64,000 bases of DNA from Nageia nagi (GCA_050084985.1 JBITNC010000002.1:8928001-8992000), one strand, 5' to 3'. Positions 11,641-23,799 are shown, numbered from the stretch's first letter. Numbers and translations: made by a program. The notes: a model not told the origin generated them from the sequence alone.

Positions 11641-12007
11641 ACAAATATATCACAAGGTTAAAGATCACAAAATGAATGCATGCATGATCTTAAGGAAACA
11701 ATTGCAAAAATTATTAGATGATGAAAAAATATAGTATGATATCCATGCATTAATGTCATATTTATTCAAGAACTATGTGTTACCGCTAAGAGAAAAAAAA
11801 CTTAGAGGGAATGTCAACTCAGCTATGACAAAATGAACGGAGGTCCCTCGTAATTTCAATACACAACAACTCCTTAGGAAAGTAAAGATAACTTATGCCA
11901 AAATAAGTATTTTTGAACTTTTTCAATTATCAATTGATCATAAAAATGATTTATTTGATGCACTCAAGAAAACTGAAGTTGATGCAGGTATTCTTGTAGC
12001 TAATTTT
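11641..12007 (+). pseudogene. gypsy gag-protease linker remnant
   Basis: Low-similarity segment between gag and protease with broken plus-strand frames. It shows no domain of its own and is assigned only by position inside the element. Confidence 0.4.
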
Positions 12008-12640
12008 GTGGAATTGGTACCTAATCTTGATACTAATATAGTTTGTAACATGCTTTATTTCAAAGAAAGTGAATTGCCTAGTGAAAATGTTACTGAAAAG
12101 AATTTAAAACTGTATATTTATGTTAATATTGATAGTATTCATATTAATAAAGCATTGATTGATATTGGTTCTAATGTAAATGTTTGTTCAATTTTATTCT
12201 TGCAAAAATATTTTCTTTCGATTTATGCAAAAATGAAAAGAACCACCATTAGCATACAAGGATTTGATAATATTGAAAAAGAATACATTGGATATGTATC
12301 TATGCCTATTGAAATAAGTGGTAAAACTATTCATCAAAAAGTTTATTCTTTTCAAGTGAACTTTCCATATAACTTGTTGCTTGGTAGACCATGGATCCAT
12401 AAGATTAAGGTTGTTACTTTCACATTGCATTAGTCAATTAAATTTATGCACAAAGGTAAGTAGGTTACTATTCATGCAGAAGATAATCTTATATATGTAT
12501 GGCAAGCAACTGAGATGTTTTGGATTCCTCACAATTTGGTTGAAAGTAAGGACGATGCACCAACACTTGTCAATGACATTAGTCTGCAAGAGGTAGGTCT
12601 TAGAGCATACAAAATCTTGGAGATTGACATCTAGGATAAC
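12008..12640 (+). pseudogene. gypsy aspartic protease remnant
   Basis: An open frame of 141 residues contains ALIDIGSNVNVCS, the retropepsin active-site region; the usual D-[ST]-G is here D-I-G, a likely inactivating change. It is followed by ISIQGFD, then PYNLLLGRPWIHKIK, the conserved LLGRPW box typical of Tat-lineage proteases. After the stop at 12433 the similarity goes on in other frames (KFMHKGK, then VSLVNDIS-like) to about 12640. The protease normally cuts the Gag-Pol polyprotein. Confidence 0.8.
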
Positions 12641-13762
12641 TTTAGAGAGCTTAAATAACCTCTTTCCATCCTAAAAACTCAATGTTGCCACCCAGATGAA
12701 GATGAAGCTGAGCATCGTAGTTCCATTTAGGAGAAGGATGATGATCCTGTTGAGGATGTGAATGTGCTTTATTAGGAACATGAAGAAAAAAGTATATCAA
12801 AAAATGAAAATATTGGTTTTATCTCACAAGTGTCATCAGGATAGGTAAGTATGGATTTCAATAGTATCATTTATGTGTTTGTTAACCAATATATGCAAAA
12901 ATATTAGTATGGTAGAAAAGTATTAGGTAAGAATGAGTAGGGTATCATAAATCCTATTCCAATTGAAGGTCAACATAAGACAACAACTGGTGTTGGATTT
13001 TATGATCCAACAACTAGCTCATCCTCATCTTGAGTCATTCAACATGTTGATAGCAATGATTAAGGCTGCACCTGAGATATTTTTGATGTATGGTTACATT
13101 GTAGCATAATCCATGTTCCTATGGAAGAGTTACATGCTTACTATGCATATCCATTCTTACCTCTTACTACTATGATTCAAGTAGACATCTTCTAGAATAA
13201 TGATGTTATTCTTGAAAAGTTAGGAGCATAGAGTGAGTTCCCCAAATCTAGTGAAAAGAGGCTTGCACCTTGGTTCATGTGACATCAGGTTTATTTTGGT
13301 GAGGATTTTTGCACAGTTGATGCAGATATAGCAAGTTAGATCCTTACCTTTTCTCTTCATTTTTCACTGAATCGGTCCTAGGTCTAGGTATTCAATCTAT
13401 CATTGTTAGTCATCATGTTTCCTTAATGAAGTGATGTCATTAGGATCCTAGCATTATCGCCCTATTATTCTCATCTCTTATTACTAATTTTATATGTAGG
13501 ATTGGAGGCATTTCATATGCCTCCCTAACTCAGTGATGAAATATCCTATCTTAGTGAAGAAATAATAGAAGTAAATATCATTACCCAAGAGAACTCAAAG
13601 TTGATCAAAACAGGAGCTTGGTTAACCTTGTAAGAATGGAAAGGTACCACCCATTGTTAAAAGAGTTCTTTGATGTCATTTCCTAGGCTTGATACTGATT
13701 TTATCACTCATAACCTAGTTGTTAATGAAAATATAAAATCATTCTAACAAAAGCTTAAAAAA
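12641..13762 (+). pseudogene. gypsy protease-RT spacer remnant
   Basis: Decayed pol spacer. Scattered words in broken frames are acidic (PDEDEAEHRS-like near 12690-12720). Near 13600-13740 there are traces of the start of the RT region. No separate domain is recognised. Confidence 0.4.
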
Positions 13763-14270
13763 ATGCATCATAGGGTAGCCCTTACTATTAAGAAGGAAAT
13801 CAAAAAATATATTATTGTTAGTTTTATTGTTCTTATTTATTATTCCTTGTGGATTTTTAACATTATGCCTGCAACTAAGCCTAATGTTGAAATAAGATGT
13901 TGTATAGATTTTAGGTATATCAACAAGGCATATCCTAAAGATGCCTTTCCTTGGCCTAACATTGATATAATTATATATTCAACAATAGACCATGAAATTT
14001 TATCTTTCATGGATGGTTTCTTCTACTACAATCAAATAAAGATCAACATAAGATAACTTTAGTTACTCTTTAGGGCACATTTTATGGTTGGTCATGTTTT
14101 TAGGTCTAAAGAATGTAGGTGCAATTTATCAAAGAGCCATGGTAAGTATGTTCCATGATATGACCCATGATAGTGTTGAGGTGTATGTTGATGATATTCT
14201 AGCAAAATCCACAATTTAAGATGATCACATTTTAGATCTTAGAAGGATATCCAAAGAATGAAAGACTACA
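13763..14270 (+). pseudogene. gypsy reverse transcriptase remnant
   Basis: The open part (13763-14056) holds RCCIDFRYINKAYPKDAFPW and then LSFMDGFFYYNQIKI, the gypsy RT fingers and palm motifs. A frameshift follows. The next frame gives FGLKNVGAIYQRAMV-like sequence and VYVDDILAKS at about 14180-14215, so the catalytic YVDD box is intact although the gene is not. RT copies the element RNA into DNA, primed at the PBS. The remnant is about 170 residues with one stop and one frameshift. Confidence 0.85.
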
Positions 14271-14439
14271 AGTTTAAGTCTCAAATATGTGCATTTATAG
14301 TCTCATCAGGTAAATTGCTTGATTTCATTTTAAGAACAAGAATAGAAATGGATCCTAAGAAAGTTTTAGTCATTATTGATCTATCTCCTCCTAATATTTT
14401 GAAAGAGTTTAGAATTATTCAAGGAAAATTATAAGTAGT

Positions 14440-14960
14440 CAGAAGGTTCATTACTTAGTTAGCAAATATGACTTCCTCCTTTTCTCATTTGCTAAAGATA
14501 GGTGAGAAATTCATTTGGGATGAAAAGTTTCAAAAGGCTTTGGATAACATCAAAAGGTACCTTACTAATGCTCCATTTTTAGCCCCTATGATTCAGATAA
14601 AAGTTTGTTACTTTATGTTTTAGCAACATTAAATGCATTAGAGGTAATATTAGCAAAAAAGAATGACAATAACAAGGAAAGAGCAATCTATTATGTCAAT
14701 AAGACTTTACTTGATTATGAGATAAGATACACTCCAATAAAAAAGATGTATTTTGCAATAGTCTTCTCAACTGAAAATTTAATACATTACATGCTTAGAA
14801 ACACAACATATATCATAATTCAATTTGATATTTTTAGATATCGCATGTCCAAATCTTACATGTTTGAAAGAGCTGCAAAATGGGTAATGTTACTTTGAGA
14901 GTTCAATTTGGTATTTATCATTCAAAATCAATAAAGGGATAGGATATAGTAGACTTAATT
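14440..14960 (+). pseudogene. gypsy RNase H (first copy) remnant
   Basis: The connection and RNase H region begins with QLANMTSSFSHLLKI-like sequence and FIWDEKFQKALDNIKRYLTN (about 14510-14570). It continues in an open frame at 14605-14898 with ERAIYYVNKTLLDYEIRYTP and KMYFAIVFSTENLIHYML, corresponding to the YYxSxxLxxxExxYxxxEK pattern of gypsy RNase H. This domain would degrade RNA in RNA/DNA hybrids. It is broken by stops after 14898. Confidence 0.75.
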
Positions 14961-15079
14961 GCTAATTATGAATGAAATAAAGTATCTTGAACCTAGGAAA
15001 GGTTCCTAGAATGATCATGATCCTAGCATCATCATTGCATGCCTATGTTGTCACTCTATTCCTGAGCCCAAGTACCTAT

Positions 15080-15611
15080 AAGTTTTTGTTGGTTTTACAA
15101 AAAATAATGAATTAATCATATTCTTTAATCATTCTAAGTGCATTCATGGATCAGGGCAAGAATTATCTTAATAAATCCTTATGGTGATGTTATCCCTATG
15201 TCTTATTGTTTAAGTTTTGATTGCACTAACAACATGGCAGAATATGAGGCTCTTATATTAGGTATGAAGGTTACAATTCTTCTAAAAGTAAAAAGGATAA
15301 AAATCTTTGGTGATTCTAAACTAATTGTGAAGCAAGTGTCAACCATATACAACATCAAAGATCCCAAATTGAAACCATATAAGGAGATGGTGGAAAATCT
15401 TCTCATCTACCTTAGTGAGTATGAAATTGACAATATTCCAAGAGATAGAAACAAGTATGTTGATGTTATTTCTAATGTCAGTTCCCTTACTCCCATTAAC
15501 ATAGAATATCAAAAAACTATTCTTACATTCAAAAATATAGGAAATCCATCTCATGAGTATGTTGTTGAAGATCATTGTTATGCAGCTACTTGTATCAATG
15601 TGTGTGAATAG
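15080..15611 (+). pseudogene. gypsy second, archaic-type RNase H remnant
   Basis: The 157-residue open frame at 15138-15611 contains NNMAEYEALILGMKVTILLK, FGDSKLIVKQVSTIYNIKDP and IPRDRNKYVDVISNVSS. These are the E (in AEYEAL), D (in GDS) and D (near the RNKYVD helix) blocks of the plant-type archaic RNase H. The domain is found downstream of the first RNase H in Tat-lineage gypsy elements. It is one of the longest uninterrupted frames in the element. The N-terminal Asp region near 15090-15140 is damaged. Confidence 0.8.
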
Positions 15612-16440
15612 TATCAAGATGTTTTCAATTATCTTAAAGATCATGTTGTTCCTATTCCCTTTGATCGTAATGCTAGAATTAGACTTAAAAATCTAGCTCC
15701 TAAGTATGTCATCATTGGTGATCTATTGTATAGAAGATATTTTGATGGTGCTCTTCTTAGATGTTTAATGCGACATGAAGTAGAAATGGCCTTCATCAAC
15801 CTCATGATGGTGAATGTGGTGGATACTTCAGTGCTAAATTTATTTATCAAAAGTTGCTTAGAGTAGGTTATTATTGGCCTACTATGCTTGAAGATTGTGA
15901 ATTGTATGTTAAGAAATGTGAGCAATGTCAAAATATTTCCAAGCTTCAACCTTCTCCATTTCATGGTTTGCATTTTATTATATCACCTTGGTCTTTTTCT
16001 ATTTGGGCACTTGATTTTATTGGTAAAGTTAACCCTATTTCAAGATATGGCCATAAGTTTATCATCACAGCTACTAAATAGTTCACAAAATGGGTGGAGA
16101 CTATACCCATGAAGTCTACAAAAGGAGGTAAGATTATTGAATTCCTTGTTGAATTTATTTCTAGATATGGTGTGCCTTCTAAATTGTTGATGAATAATGT
16201 TCCAAGTTTCAAACATAGTGAAGTTAAAGAATTTTGTGAAAAATATCATATTAAAATAAATTCTCTACACCTTATTATCCCCATAGTAATGGTCAAGCTA
16301 AAGTGTCCAATAAGGTCACTAAGAGCATCTTATCCAAAATTATCATAAACCATGGTAAGGATTGGCATGAACAACTCCTTTATATTGTGTGGGCCTTTAG
16401 AATAAGTATAAATACTTCTATAGTGCAACCTCTTTCTCCC
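15612..16440 (+). pseudogene. gypsy integrase remnant
   Basis: The zinc-binding end reads GYYWPTMLEDCELYVKKCEQ followed by CQ (about 15866-15930). The core domain has FSIWALDFIGKVN (first catalytic Asp, about 16010) and SRYGVPSKLLMNNVPSF (about 16160-16210). The second catalytic Asp expected in the TDNG position is N here. The third block, with PYYPHSNGQAK-like decayed sequence, is near 16265-16300. Stops at 16080 and a frameshift near 16260 break it. Integrase would insert the DNA copy into the chromosome. Confidence 0.82.
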
Positions 16441-16586
16441 TAATGAAATTATAGTTCCACTCGAACTAGAGATCCCATCACTTTGTGTGTCCCTAGATGG
16501 TCTCATTCTCGATGAAGATAGAAGAAAAACTAGATTAGCCGAACTAGAGATCCTAGATCAAAAAATGTTAATGCTCTAGAGCACCT

Positions 16587-16850
16587 TTGTGTCTATCATT
16601 CCAAAATCAAGCCTATAGCAAAAAGATCAAGCCTAAAGAATTCAAGGTTGGTGACTTAGTCCTAAAAGAAAACCTTTCCAACACTAAAGCTCTAAAAATT
16701 GAAAAGAAAGGTAACTTCAAACCTAATTGGATAGGTCCTTACACTATCATTGCAAATTATGAAAAAGATGCATATAAATTATCCATAATTAAAGGTAAAG
16801 AAGAACGTAATCCAATTAATGTTATGCACTTGAAAAAGTTTTATTTATGA
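16587..16850 (+). pseudogene. gypsy integrase C-terminal region remnant
   Basis: An 87-residue frame includes KPKEFKVGDLVLKENLSNT, FKPNWIGPYTIIANYEKDA, YKLSIIKGKEERNPINVMHL and KKFYL. This is the GPY/F module found at the C-terminus of gypsy integrases (W-x-GPY, then xxAYxL, then NxxHLKKFY). It is in a different frame from the core domain, so the polyprotein was broken in between. Confidence 0.85.
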
Positions 16851-17673
16851 TCTTTTTTGTAAAAATATGTATTTCTTCATCTTTGGATAGTAACCTTTCA
16901 GGAAAAATGAGGCAATAATCCAGTGATTTTACTGTGTTCTTGGCAACATTGCTAGGTTTAAATGGTCAAAAATATCCAAAATCTTATCATTTAATCTAAA
17001 TCATGATAAAACAACAAAAAAGGTAATTTGTTTCTTTACTTTCATATCATTTTTGTAAAAAATTGCTTATCATAAATAATGTTTGTAAAAACATATCAAT
17101 ATTATTTTTTTGTATCATTTGACATATTTGTAAGAAAGGATCACTCTTATCAACAAATAAATGGAAACATGGTGGCTTGGCAACCAAGTTGGTCATTCTT
17201 ATCATTTTACACCTTTGTAAGGAAGTGTCAATCATATCATTTGGCACCTTTGTAAAGAAAGGCCATCCATATCAAAAATCCATGGCAACATGGTGGAAAA
17301 CAAAGTTGATCAATTTAAATTGGTTATTCATATTCATAAATCTTGGTGGGTAATTCACCAAGGATAGGTTTGATTTCTTATCACTTACATACTTTTCATA
17401 TCATGATGTTTAATACCTATATTTGAGATATCTTGTGCAAAAAACATTTCTTGTTTAAGCTCTTTTCAAGTTCCTTTGTCTTTGCCTTAGATTACTCCAT
17501 CACAACCAAGTCAAAGAGGGGGCATAATATAGGTGAAAAGCTAGGGCATCGAAAGCTACCACCATGAGACAAATTTTCAAGGACTACATTCTTACTTTTC
17601 TTATTATAATTTGAATTATGCTTTGATTATCTTTTGTCCCAAAAGCATCAAACCATATTCAAAGTGGTGCATC
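16851..17673 (+). other. gypsy 3' untranslated part with short repeats
   Basis: No coding content. Between about 17095 and 17300 a unit with TATCATTTGRCACCTTTGTA and GGAAACATGGTGG-like words occurs two to three times. A purine run AAAGAGGGGGCATAATATAG at 17513-17532 looks like a gypsy polypurine tract, but it lies about 150 bases before the point where similarity to the 5' LTR begins. The 3' LTR may be longer than annotated, or a new segment sits between. Confidence 0.5.
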
Positions 17674-18389
17674 CATTAACACCTAAAAAGGAATTTTAAT
17701 TTAATTAAAATACCATTTTAGGTATTTAAAATAATTTATTTAATTTATTATTAAATTCTCTTATCAATGTGCACTCTCATCTACCTTTATATTTTATAAT
17801 AACAAGTTAGCTCATCATCACAATGAGCCTAAGGAGGAGCCTTAGCACTAGACCTGTTACCTATTTAGGTAGAGGGCTTGTGCGTGATCAAAGATATGAC
17901 ATGACATGACATAATCATTAATCCTTAATAGGTGTAAATATACTTATTTTATTTATGATCATTTTTTCTTAACACCACCTATTATTTTTGGATTTTGTTA
18001 TACTTTGAGCTTTGCATTCCTGCGATCTTCATCCATTTGTGAGCAATATTTTATGCATTGAAGGTGAGACAATGATATCGAGCTAAAGGAAGAGGTATTT
18101 TGGAATGATAACTGAGTGACATCATTGGGTTCCTAGCATTAGCATTAGGTTAAGGTTGGATTTGTAGCTCCATTCTTTGGAGAAGCTCATCATTCATTCT
18201 CTTGTGATTGAGTATCATCTTTGTTCATCGTCACATGTAAAGTATAGGTTTGTATCTTTCATAAATCTAGTTTAATAGGTCAAAGTCAATTAGGTCTTTA
18301 TCATCTTTCATGTCAACAATTTTTTATTATTTAGTGATTAATTGGTTAAATTGAATATTTTGTAAATAACCCTAATTATTATTATTTTG
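17674..18389 (+). repeat. gypsy 3' LTR
   Basis: Aligns with 9839-10555 over its whole length with many substitutions and small indels. The start is CATTAACACC where the 5' copy has TGTTAACACT, so the terminal dinucleotide is lost. The end is ATTATTATTATTTT. Confidence 0.82.
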
Positions 18390-19701
18390 GTTATAACAGT
18401 ATGTATAATTTATTTTAATTGTTCCTAGAGATCCTTAGGGTGGAAATAAAATGAAACTTATTGAAGTTGATTAAGTTCAAATTATAATGAGACTTTTGGA
18501 TAAATAATCATGTGTTAAAAATATTAAGTATGAACATAAGATAAAATTATTATTTACTAATTGATATATCACAATTTATTGAATTTAAGTCATTGTAACA
18601 TCATGACTTTAATATACAAGATAAAATATTGAATGAATGAAAATATTATAGTAAGATAGTACTATGATATCCCCAATTTAAAAAACTAAACCCTAACTAA
18701 AAATATTATGAATTTATCCAATAAAATTACAATCAATGCAAATAATAATTAGATATAAAAATATTACAAAACATTGACACAAGACATCTCAAAGTGGAAG
18801 ATCTACTCACATACATTTATATTAATATTTTTGCAAGTTTAAATAGATAGATTAGCTCATATACATCATGAATCAACCTCTAAAAAAACACCTAAAAATT
18901 CCCTAGTATGGATGTCCTCCTCTAGGAGGCAGATCAAGCATTAAACAACATAAATTAATCATCAAAGATGGCTAGGAAAATTCTCGACACTTTGTAATCC
19001 TATTAAAGGATGAAAATAAATCTGAAATCACACAAATATATAGTCCCCAAAAATGGGTGACTCACTCCCAATACTATTGGACACTGAAAGTACTAAAATT
19101 TGAATCTCAAATGGTGAATCCTAAGGTAGATCCACTTTGTAATTTATTCAAGGGATTAGCCCTGAATCTCTAATCAAGAGCAAGGGTCATCCTTATCTAC
19201 AAGATTGGTTTTTTTGAAGGTTTAGGGTTTAATCCTAATTTGCATAATATGGAGTACAGGTTCAACCCTTCACTCTTTCAATTTCATAATATTTCAAACA
19301 CATAATGGAACTCTAGATGACACTTTCCTATCATATATACCTAATTACCTAACTAGAAACTTGTAATTACTCATTAAGTGGGGGCCATATTATTATTCTC
19401 TCATAACACTTATTTTATTACATAAAATTCTCCTAAGTGTTTCAAAAAGGACATCCCACTTCACCTAATAGAATTTTAATTTATTAAGGTCACTTAAGTG
19501 AAGGACGTCAAAATGGGAACATTACAAGTGTGCCCCTCCCAAATTGCTTGACCCTAAGCAATTCAAGCTAAATCTAGCAAACCTTTACACTACACCAAGT
19601 ATTCATTGATCATTTCCATCCTCTTAGATACCACATTCTAGATCTCATTATCTTTGATTCCACATAAAATAATTGCATGGTCATATATATGAATTTCATC
19701 T
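18390..19701 (-). other. Decayed sequence; possible minus-strand LTR end at 19495-19560
   Basis: No gene is seen. Near 19528 the minus strand reads TTTGGGAGGGGCACACTTGT then AATGTTCCC. This resembles a polypurine tract followed by an LTR start (TGTAATGTTCCC), as in minus-strand gypsy elements. If so, a roughly 1.1-kb LTR would run from about 19530 down to about 18400, but the far end is not identified and no pol sequence lies at 19560-21860. Confidence 0.3.
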
Positions 19702-20000
19702 CACTACACAAAAATTAGGCTTCAAGGGTGGTTCTAAACTATTGTTATAAGTCTTTAATGATGGTTTTCCTTGCCTTATAAATAAATTTAAAGATTAAAT
19801 GATGAATACAAACCAACCTACAAAATCATATTTTTTATATGTTTTGATGATGTGCAAAAAATGTCCTTATATTTGGTGAAAAACCATCCTTATAGAAATA
19901 AAATCACCTTTGAAAACCATAAAAGTTATAAAGTTGATGATGATTAATAATCGTTGTTATATATATATGTAAATGATTATTTGTAACCATCTTAAAAAGT
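19702..20000. mobile_element. Possible truncated CACTA-type terminus
   Basis: The plus strand reads CACTACACAAAAATTAGGCT at 19702, a typical CACTA transposon end. It is followed by inverted words (GGTGGTTCTAAAC, GATGGTTTTCC; then AAAACCATCC, TTTGAAAACCAT) such as are common in subterminal regions. No matching TAGTG end is found nearby, so it is at best a fragment. It is not related by eye to the TIR at 26014. Confidence 0.3.
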
Positions 20001-21859
20001 CTTCTAAAATATATGAATGAAATTATGTTAATTTTAGGTAGATTTTAAAAATATATATTTTTGCTTGATGCCTATAGAATTTATAATAATGTGGAGTTAG
20101 TAGAATTTGCAACATGCATTTGGGTTCATTAAAGAAGGACCATCCTTAGGAAAACTCTCACTGTTGATAAATGTGGCATTGAATTTTGTTCTTAATGTAA
20201 TGAAGGATAAAATTATAATTTAAGTAAAAGGATAGCATTAATTGGACTCTAAGTAGGATTTTTTATTCCTTGCATGGGCCTGTAGTTCAAACTCACTGAT
20301 ACTCTTAAACATATTCTTTGAGTATTATTAGAGAGTATAAAATATTCTCCAAATGTAGCATAGAATGGGTATGGTTTGGAGGCCCTCGAGTATTTTCAAA
20401 AAATACAATTGACTAGTTTCAAAATAATGTTAATACCTTTACAAGTAGAGAATTTTGAGCTAACATATGCATAGTAGATAATTTTAAGGTAATTTTGAGT
20501 TAACACTTTCATTCTTAATACTGACACATTATGAATACATGAATACATTTTTCATTTTCTATTTATTGGATCCTTCTTTTGTATTTTTATGTATTGTGTA
20601 CTTTTGATGTAACATATGCATGGCACAAAATTTATGGAAAAAGTTATTTACATAAATAAGAGCTTCATGGAGACTACATTAAATCTAATAAATCTCATAG
20701 TATATGCTAGCATTGGAGATATTGCAACACTACAATACATAACATATAGCTCATTTTAGCTTACATCAAACATCATTTATTCAATGTCCATCCTTGAAGT
20801 GGTTAAAAAATAACAACAACAACACTGCTACTTATTTAGAGAAATATTTGCCAAAGTAAAAAGATATAAAATTTAGGTTTGGAGGAGTGTGTTGGAAATG
20901 GTAAAAATCTAAGAGCATGTGCATACTATCGTGCAATATGCCTAATTATATTTCACATGCTAGATAATGCCCTAACGTAATACACATTTATACAACCTTA
21001 ATAAGCAAACCAATAGTTGAGATTGAATCATTTGGTAGTGAATCCTTAAGGATTTACTAATATAATTTATTTTGAATTGTTCCATAAAGTGAATATGATA
21101 TCAAACATGGCTTAAAGATATACTAATGAATTCCTCAATTATTTTACCTAGCATTGATGATCATAGAGAATTTGCAATAGTTTTACAAAAGAAGAGTTGA
21201 TAGTTCATCATCTAAAAGAAAAGTGCTTTTGAAATGAAATGATCTTTTCTTTTATAACCTACAATCCATGATTCATCTTGAATAGAAAAAAGTTAGATCT
21301 TGAGATTGAAATGTACTTTATTGATATTTCCCTTCAAACAATAAATCACTTTTTTTAATTAATTGGATAAATGTATTTATAGAAAAATATGAGTTTTTAA
21401 AGGACCTCCAAAACCTTTTACATCTAAAAATTTATAGTATTTATTTATGTATTTACAGTATACATTAGAGAATTCCAAAATATATTAGACCTCATTAACT
21501 ATGAACAAAACATTATTTCTAGTTACCAATCTATAAAAAAATGCAGCAAATTATGTTGAAGGATTTATTTTTATTTTTGCACCAATAATGATTTGGGTGT
21601 AAAAATTATACTATTTTTAATTGACCTATATGCATACCAATATCAAATCCTATCTTCATAATATCCTCCCTCATGTTGAATCTAAAACTCACTTGCTTGT
21701 AGTTATTCTGAAAATACTTCAGGTACATTTTCTTCCTTGCTAGTTGAATCTTCATATGATTTATTGGTAATCCTTCAAAGAATTCACTTGGGTGACCTTA
21801 ATGTAGCATTGCTTCAACTAACATTTTATTGTGTACTTTTGAGTACTATGACCATCTTG
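20001..21859. other. No gene recognised
   Basis: AT-rich sequence with stops in all frames. No LTR, protein motif or tandem repeat was recognised on either strand. Confidence 0.5.
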
Positions 21860-23330
21860 TTGCTTTCCTTTTTCCTTTTAGTTTGATTTGCTTCATTTCT
21901 AGTTTATTTCATTTTTGTTCTTCTTCATCTTCATTTGGCTTCTCTTCCTTTTGCTTCTCTCCTAATGACTCCTCCAAATCAATTATATGAATATCTTCAT
22001 TATTAGTTCTTTACCTATCCAACTTCTTCTGCCCTCGAGTTTGGTTATATATATCTTATTTTATTTAATTAACTTAATTTCTATTCGTTAAGTCCTTTGT
22101 TTCCTTAGGTGTTACAGTATATTGGCTCACTTTTTGAAATGTTGTACCCTTATATTTGAATTTATTATTTTTTCCCTTTTTCCCTTGTCATAAAGAGGGA
22201 ATTTGAGTCTTACCCATGTTTGGGGTTTGATTGTAATTTGATCTTTCAGTAGTGTGTGATGCTTCTACTTCATTTTTGTTTACCTTTTCCTTGCTCTTCA
22301 ACACCATATCTAGTGGTATGTCTTCTTTATCATCCTTAATTATCACATTAACATTACAATTGACTCTAAGTTATTAAGCTAGAGTAACATCATATAATGG
22401 GCTAAGCTCTTCTTAAATTCAACCATAAACCCTAGGAGTATATGACTTATTTATATAGGTAAGACTGGATGGAAATGGTTGAACTTGATCAAGATTTGCT
22501 AGAAATATTCAAAAATATTAATGGTTGGTCCTAATTCTTAAAACTAATATAGTTTTTGGCTGATTTTCATGATATACAACTAGGATTTATGTTCAAAATT
22601 AGGAAGAGATTAGTCACTTTCTATTAATTTTATTAGAGTTTGGTACAATAAAAAATATATTCTATCATGTTTAAACTTATTCATAGAAATTCCCATGGAA
22701 TGATAAATAAAGAAGGGGAAATTGACTACTTTATTTTTGTATTTGAGATGATTTAGTAATTTAAAGTGGAAAGGGAATACCTCCTTGTATCTTCCATTTA
22801 AAGTGATGTATTTCATGAGTTGTTTCATTATTTTATCCCATGGATTGGGAAGATTGGTTCTTTGATACCATGTTCTATATTTTTCAATATAAATATCCTC
22901 CCCTTTGAATTTTTGGACCTCTACTACCTTGTTCAATTTTGTATTTCTCCTAATTTCTTTACCTTCATTCTTCAAGAATGTCACTTTTAGTATTTTTTTC
23001 TATAGTAAATCTCACCTCCATGTCGTGAACTGTGAACCTTCTATCATTCCATGTTCTTCCAACTACTAGAGAAATTCTTGGTCATCCTCTAATGCCTCCA
23101 TGAATTATTGTAATCCTCCTTAGTAAAGAATGTTCAAAATTTCTTAGTGTTTCCTTACCTTTTGGGTATTTGTTGGCTCTATGAATACCACTTTACCCCT
23201 CATCTTCATTCTCCTTCTCTACAATTATTCTTTCTCCATTATATTTTTTATAATCATTGAGCTCTTGACATGAATGTGGTTACATATGTCACATTTTACA
23301 TATAAACAAGTTGATGGACACATTGCATGA
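21860..23330 (-). pseudogene. Unidentified transposon-associated ORF, copy 2 (longer)
   Basis: I do not recognise the family. The longest minus-strand frame is 22610-22984 (124 codons). It contains TWYQRTNLPNPWDKIMKQL, YITLNGRY, FHFKLLNHL and VNFPFFIYHSM, then DRIYFLLYQTLIKLI. The same order of blocks occurs in the copy at 5171-5470. Upstream, to about 23200, broken frames read VVFIEPTNTQKVRK and FMEALEDDQEF. Downstream, to about 21860, the translation is charged (LIDLEESLGEKQKEEKPNED). A plausible original is a protein of several hundred residues: N-terminal part, conserved aromatic-rich domain, then an acidic/basic tail. Function is unknown; the setting suggests a mobile-element protein. 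Confidence 0.5.
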
Positions 23331-23341
23331 GAATTGAACAT

Positions 23342-23346
23342 GTACT
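23342..23346 (+). other. Target site duplication of copia-2 (left)
   Basis: GTACT lies directly before the TGTTAGGATC start of the LTR and matches ATACT at 57873-57877 at four of five bases. Confidence 0.7.
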
Positions 23347-23790
23347 TGTTAGGATCTATTATTTTTCTATAAAATTTAAGAAATTCTATTTTTATTAATT
23401 ATAGAAGAAAAATGTAATAAAATAACAAAGTAATCTCATAAAATAGAAAACACATTATGTAATGTGGTTCATCTAATGTAGGCTACATCCATAAAGAATA
23501 TTTTAGTCCTTTATTGAGAATCATCTCTTACATCAGCCTCTCATAATTCACTCTTATTTCCTATGAATTATGCATCCATTTATAGATTCATTACATGCTA
23601 ATTTTCCTACTCCTTACTAGAGTGATTTTTAAGTGAAGAATTTTTTCATTCATATAAAATCCAATTTTACATTAAAAAAAATAACAATTACTAAAAATAG
23701 ACTCCAAAATAGCATGTGAGGGAGGATCAAGGGAGGAAACACCACCACTGCGCCATAAAATACCATGCAAATCAAGCTACATTCTTAATA
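23347..23790 (-). repeat. copia-2 3' LTR
   Basis: The 444-bp LTR begins TGTTAGGATCTATT and ends ATTCTTAATA on the plus strand. It matches 57422-57872, sharing long words such as TTCATTACATGCTAATTTTC and CTACTCCTTACTA. Immediately inside it the plus strand reads ATCTCCCACTAAGAG, the reverse complement of a polypurine tract (CTCTTAGTGGGAG), which marks this as the 3' LTR of a minus-strand element. Confidence 0.87.
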
Positions 23791-23799
23791 ATCTCCCAC

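Larger units (their letters stand above)
9839..18389 (+). mobile_element. Ty3/gypsy element, Tat-type, near full length (8.6 kb), decayed
   Basis: The element has two related LTRs (9839-10555 and about 17674-18389). Between them lie gag, aspartic protease, reverse transcriptase, RNase H, a second archaic-type RNase H and integrase in gypsy order on the plus strand. The extra RNase H between RT-RNH and integrase is the known hallmark of the Tat lineage (including Ogre-like elements). All coding parts carry stops and frameshifts. LTR divergence is obvious by eye, with several indels, so the insertion is old. The target duplication is not clear: the left flank is CTATG, the right flank is ambiguous, and the start of the 3' LTR has lost its TG. 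Confidence 0.88.

Noticed and set aside
19702-22260. Complete second CACTA element using TAGTG-like words near 21045 or 22248 as the right end
   Set aside because: The sequence inward of those words does not pair with the bases after CACTACACAAAAATTAGG.
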